In this document: in pieces, positions 40,901-46,900 of the stretch | How the letters are laid out: each line of letters starts with the position of its first letter | Position numbering within the stretch: the stretch's first letter is position 1 | Origin: Ignelater luminosus | Lineage: Eukaryota; Arthropoda; Insecta; Coleoptera; Elateridae | Direction: 5' to 3' | Assembly: GCA_011009095.1 (NCBI GenBank) | Contig: VTPC01000956.1 | Coordinates: 1-64,000, forward strand | Length of the DNA: 64,000 nt | Program-made: the position numbers and the translations under genes | Notes under the pieces: generated by a model | What the model was told of the DNA's origin: nothing | The model's input: the letters and a program-made list of their open reading frames with translations, nothing else | Databases searched by the model: none

Positions 40901-43900
40901 TCTGGTGCAAAATAAATGGGCCACTAAATATTTTTCTAACATTTTTTTTGCATTTGATTTCTTTTTTTAATTTGTAAATAACTTTTGCGTTTCATGATAA
41001 AAGACAGTAATAGGGTATAGCAAAACACAACATTAGTGTACATAAAAAAAACAAACAGTATATGCCAACTTTTATTAAACGTTAGTAATAACTTAATAAG
41101 ACTCGAGAATGGATTTAAACACAACACAAACTTGAGAAAACAAGGTTTCATACCAATAATACGTATGCATTTATCTGCGGCATTATCAATCTTTGGCTAG
41201 AACCTCGTTCTCTCGAGTCTGTGTTGTGTTTAAATCAGTTCTCAAGTCTCATTACTAATGTCGCAGACTGTACAAATGAGTTAAAGAAAATTAATTTAGA
41301 AAAATAAACCATATGCAGACAATTGTTAGGCACAGCAGGGTGGTATTCTGGGGTACCCAATAAACATTTTAGCCCAAAAATTAAAAAAATTTCAATGTTT
41401 TGTTGTTTCTATCAGCAAGATAATTGTTTTCCTTTTAATTCAACTTTTAATAATTTCTTTTTAATCCAATGATTTAATCTGCATTATTCAATTAGAGATG
41501 TTTATGTTCATCTGTTTTCTTTCAAAACCAAGCACTAAAATGATTAAAATGCATATATTTACGAAGCTAATGCGATTTAGATTCATCACTAAGACGCCAC
41601 GTTTTGTGCCATAACTTTCCATCAAGTGGGCCTATTTGGATTTTGTTTCTCAGTAAAAGACTGCCATTTGTATTTGCTTTCCAACGATGTATGACAAATG
41701 AGGGAATGCTGTTTAAGATTCTGAGGTTATGTGTGCTGGGGCAAACACAGTGATATCCATGAGCACGTTCAGGGGCACTCAACAGTCAAATTAATAACTA
41801 TGCAGAGTCACTAGACGTTTCCGCTGAGTAAGTGACTGGAATTGCTTTGAGTTACAGCGCAGTTATGAAAAGGGCTAGAAAACAACGACTGATGGTAGTG
41901 AATTCTACATTAAAAAGTACCTGAACAATGATTAAATAATTTTGTTCTAGCTCCGAAAATAAAAGAGTTACAGCAAATTGAAGAAATCCGCCATTTTTCA
42001 CTTTTTCTCTCTAGGGAAAAAACAAAAGATGGCAGCTTATTTCTGGCAATGGTAATGGAATAAGCATGAAAAAAGAGGTAACGAGTACCTAAGCTGTTTT
42101 CATTTATCTGCGCTAATAAGAAAGTTACCCATTGAATCCCATCAAAATTGGACCACACTGTACAGTAGTATACTATATTATATTCAAAATAACGAGCTAT
42201 ACAACAAACAAATTCTTCATCTTTCACAGTTACATGAAGATAGTTTTACATCATGGAAATTTTAATTTTCTTACATTTTATTAACTTATCTATCTATATT
42301 GCTTATATTGAAGTGATAATCTACATAAAATAACACAGTGACACATGAAAAAACAAATATATGTAATAGTATGAAACTGGCTCCGATCATGGCTAGCAAG
42401 ATAGTAATGTATTTGTTTATTTCAAGTACTTCATTAATTGAACGAAATATAGAAGTAGAACTTTCATAACTTCTAAACTAATCAACTGATTGTTATGATA
42501 TTTACATCACTGCACTGGAAAGGTACGTTAATTTTCTATAATAATCACGTTTAAGAAATATACTGAGTAAATAATTTTATTTAATAAAAACGATGAAAGG
42601 TTTACTAAATAAATTATAAAAAATCATTTAAGGCTAAAATATCTTCTGCAATTATTTAAATTTCTAATCTTATACATTCTATTTATGGTCTAAAATTAGA
42701 ATTCATAGAGAACTGGAATGACTATGCTGTTTTCACGAATTCTTGGCCTAGTACGCGCGCATAGCGTTAAAAAATTAACACAAAGATAATACATTTGCGC
42801 ACAATAACATTCAAATTCAAAAAGATTTATTTTTCTTTGCTGACGCGCTAACGATCAGACTGCATGTTTACCCCCATTCCCTCGCCGGTGGCGAGTTGAC
42901 GAAATCCGTCTATATAACATTGTAACATGTTGTCGACTTCTTGGAACTATCAGCTGATATAGAATTAATCGAATTGGCCAAATGCATCGTTTCTTCCAGA
43001 AAGTCGCTTTCATTCATTCAGCACAGGCGTACTCTGTATAGTTATATATTTTATGAGCGCGAACTGAACTATTTGAAATGCAAATGGCGCATAAATAATT
43101 TCGATTTTACAAAAATTGCACAGACAAAAAGAATGTGCACTATAGATGGTAAAAATTAGAGGGAACATTGGTATAGTCGCCTGTAAAGATGCTACCTTAC
43201 AACTCATTGTCAATGTCAAAAGTTGACAATTATAAACATTTGCAATAAATTTGATGTATCAATGATATAAAGCCCGATTGATGTTATAATGAATTCATGG
43301 TGCACTTATGTTCTTGGCCAACTTCATTTTCTTATCTGTCCTCAATGATTTTTTTACTATTTACTTTAAAACACACTCATACAAAAAATATTGGATATAA
43401 TTCAAGCATAAAGGGTCTTTTTTGAACTCATAAAGTTTATGGTATGAGCACCAGTGAGTACCATAAACTTCCTACCCATTCAAAAAGCTTCACTTTACAC
43501 TCTTGTTATATAAGGTAGTGCAGAATTGGAGGAACACTTGCTAACTCATCAAAGAGAGAACAATGCTATACCTTATCTCATTTCTATAATTCCAATCCAT
43601 TTCAAATGTTTCGAGTTTTAGTTGCATGCACTGTTATACCCCAAACTTATTTATGTTAGTGTCACTATTTCTAGTTACACATTTCTCACTAGAAAATCTT
43701 CTGTCTAACAAATGTCATATGTTAAAATAGGGTTAAAATGCAGTAAATTCGTTTGTATGTGCATCATTTTGATTATATTTAATATTGAAGTAGTAAACAC
43801 AAAAAATAAATTTTTATTTCAAATAATAAACAAACAACAAAAGGTAACTCTACAAAATGCAAACATTTACCTTTTCTGAATGACATTCTAACCTCTGATT

Positions 43901-46900
43901 TTAAATAAAAACATAAACAACAATACTGTCAACATATCTCAATGAAAAATTCTATTGTTTAGAAGGTTTTGTTACCAACACAACAAAACTTTTACAGGAA
44001 TTATAGAAATGAGATAAACTGTATATGCTAAACAGCAATTAAGAAATCTCTACTTACATTTCTAACAAAGATATAGCTGATTAAAGAAAACAGAAAATTT
44101 TAACAACTTGACATTAATTTTATTATCTAGAAATCTTTACAACAATTGATTTTCCACAGCTATTTTCTGTTGTCACAATAATTTTGAAAATAATTAACAG
44201 ATTTTTTTAAATTTAAATCTTGTTATATTAATAAGTTAATTTTTTCTTACATATTACATTTTACTGGGATAGAATTAACCGTTTCTAGTCAGTAATCTCT
44301 AATTCTTACAAATAAATAAAATCCTAACTTTAAATACTTGAATTTTTATTATTATAACAAATACGTTATTTTTATGAACAGTTTTGTGTCTAACTATAAG
44401 TCTACTTAACAGATGTCCGACAAACACCCTGTATAAATAACTATTACTTGAAACTGTTCTGTAGAAGTTTTAAGAAATACATCAATTTAAAAGGAATATA
44501 AGCAATAATTATGCGAGAATAATAAATCTCTAGTTGAAGTGGTAGCAAAACCAAGCAATTAAAGATTTTCATTTTATAGCTGACAGTATATTTGCTGCAC
44601 TATTTGCATGCAGTATTCTGTTATTTTGGTTTATTTTTTTATTTCACTTTCTCCTTTATCACTGTAATGATCTAATTTAACTTTCTTTGTTTTCATAAAT
44701 ATTGCATTACAATAAACAGTAAATAATAAATAATAAAAGATATTTTTGTTTATCTAATACATACTTATGACAAAAATAAAATTAATATTTATGTAAAAAC
44801 AAATTAGATTAATTATTATATTCCATTTTCTTAATGTCTTTTTCATTTTCACATAACATCTTTTCCACTGAATTCCGTTCTAAATTTGTAACAAAAGTTT
44901 TCACCGGTACATGTCCAGGAATATCAACATTCTTCTTTGAAGGTTCATTAAAAGTCTCCACACTTCCGCCTATACCTTGTTTGTTACTACTGTAATATTC
45001 ATGCAATATTCTAGTAGCAGTCAATTTTGATTTAAATTGTTGCCTTTTATCTGACGATTGATGTGGTTTCGGTAGTATCACACAAGGACTGTTTGTACAT
45101 GCCTGCAATTTCTTGTCATTGGCATCTTTTTGAGATCTTGACATAAATGATACAGTAGGTTTTTCCTTAATTAAACAGTCACGAGTAGGGATTTCGTCAT
45201 TTAAAAAGATTAATGCCTGATTATCTTGTTTTGCAGCATTAATTTCAGTTTTATGCGATTTATCATTATTCAATGATAGTTCTGAATTATCTGTTAGTTT
45301 TGTTAATGGAGAAATATGAGAAATGTTATTTTTTATGCTTAAAGGGCACAAATCTTTCACATAAGGACAGCATTGATGCAATGAATTTTCAGGAACAGTA
45401 AGGACTGCATGGATTATGGGTGGTGGTGAAGATAAGGACTTGGATCGTTCATTGGCACGAACCTAAAAATTAATAGTGTTAAATCATAAAATGAAAATTA
45501 GTATAGTGATCTATGTATTATATTATTTATAATCGTTATTGTGGATAGCAGGTCGATATGTTTTTTATTTTACTTTCCCTAAGTTTCTTAGCATTATCAA
45601 GGCTTTGCTTTATGTAAAGTATAACTATAAAGATTCTAGTTCTGTAAATAATTACTTTCTTCAAACATTTATATTTAACAGTTAACGGTTGAGTGGAGAG
45701 CAGACAAGGGTATTGTCTGAATTTGAACTCCATCATTGAAAAAATTAATTATGAATGCTTAAATTTATGTAATGTACTTTCTTTTTCATTTCTCTTTTCC
45801 AATTTATTATTATTATTAGTTAATGTTTTACTAAAAGAGTACTTTCTATAATGCTACATTCTTTTAATCGATACAAACTCATTGAGCCAATTTCATAAAC
45901 AAAGTTCCAAATAAAGGCATGGTTTAGATAATGATCAAAAATCAAACATTGACTGGATGTGTCTAAAATAGACTTCGTCTAGTTATTCTTTTTGTCATTT
46001 GCATAAATCTTCTGGGTACTGACAGCATTGAAGTATCATATCAAACAAAGATCTTGTTCATGTATACATTTTTGTTAAATTTAACCAAAAATTAAGACAC
46101 AGCCATAATTTACTCAAACACTGTCTAAGCCATGGTTGATGTTTTTAAAAACTTCATTTTTGAAATCAGCCCACTGAAACATGTCATATCCTAATTCTTT
46201 GAAAACTATACAAGATGTTTATTAAAATACAAAGATTATGAAATGATCCTACTTCATATCAAAAATTGTGCAGAAAAAAGATAGCAAAATGAGAAAGGCT
46301 GCATAATTTTGCAACCTATGATTTCAAATTAATCAGATTTAGTGTATATTGTTTTGGTAAACTTACCTGTCCATTAAGTAGTTTAATTTGTTTCCTTAAT
46401 TCCTTAATAATATCGTCTTTAAATTGTGTTTGTTTGTTGGACTGTCGGCACTGCTCTTCTAACTGTTGCACGTCACGACGTAGATTCAAAATGATGTCAT
46501 GTTTTTCTGCCACTTCGATCGTTAAAGCATTTCGCATGTCCAGCATTGACTACAAATCCATTCAAATTCAGATCAAAGTTACGCAAAAAGTATATGACAT
46601 TAATTTTAATTAAATTAAAAGGAAAAGACTTTCAATCTAAATATGAATGAATTAATAGTATGCACTACTATTGAGCGTTATTTAATTTTTTTTTAAATTT
46701 TAAATAAATTAAATCCTATTGAATAAGAAAGATGTATTAACTTACCCGTTTTAGTTCTTCTATCTCTTCATTTTTTTCTTTCAACTTTTGGCTAATCTGT
46801 AAAAATGAACTTTTATTAACTCTTTTATTTATTGTCTATTCCTTGTAATTGTTTTTTATATCATGAATTCTAATTGAATTTTAATTTACAAAATAGGATG

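Larger units (their letters stand above)
39974..43570. other. Long intron or intergenic region with foldbacks, no exon supported
   Basis: It holds the foldbacks at 40198-40310 and 41098-41250. The rest is AT-rich. The minus-strand frames at 41567-41782 and 41910-42227 are not convincing. At 42750-42960 a less AT-rich patch with several CG dinucleotides (TACGCGCGCATAGCG, CTCGCCGGTGGCGAG) and TCTATATAACATT is present. If the gene downstream is separate from the 44.6-48.6 kb part, its first exon must be here. Confidence 0.35.

Noticed and set aside
41567-42227. Two minus-strand frames (71 and 105 codons)
   Set aside because: No recognisable motifs, no splice partners in phase; more likely old repeat DNA.
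42941-43159. 72-codon plus-strand frame
   Set aside because: No motifs or gene context; its antisense is also open, typical of chance.
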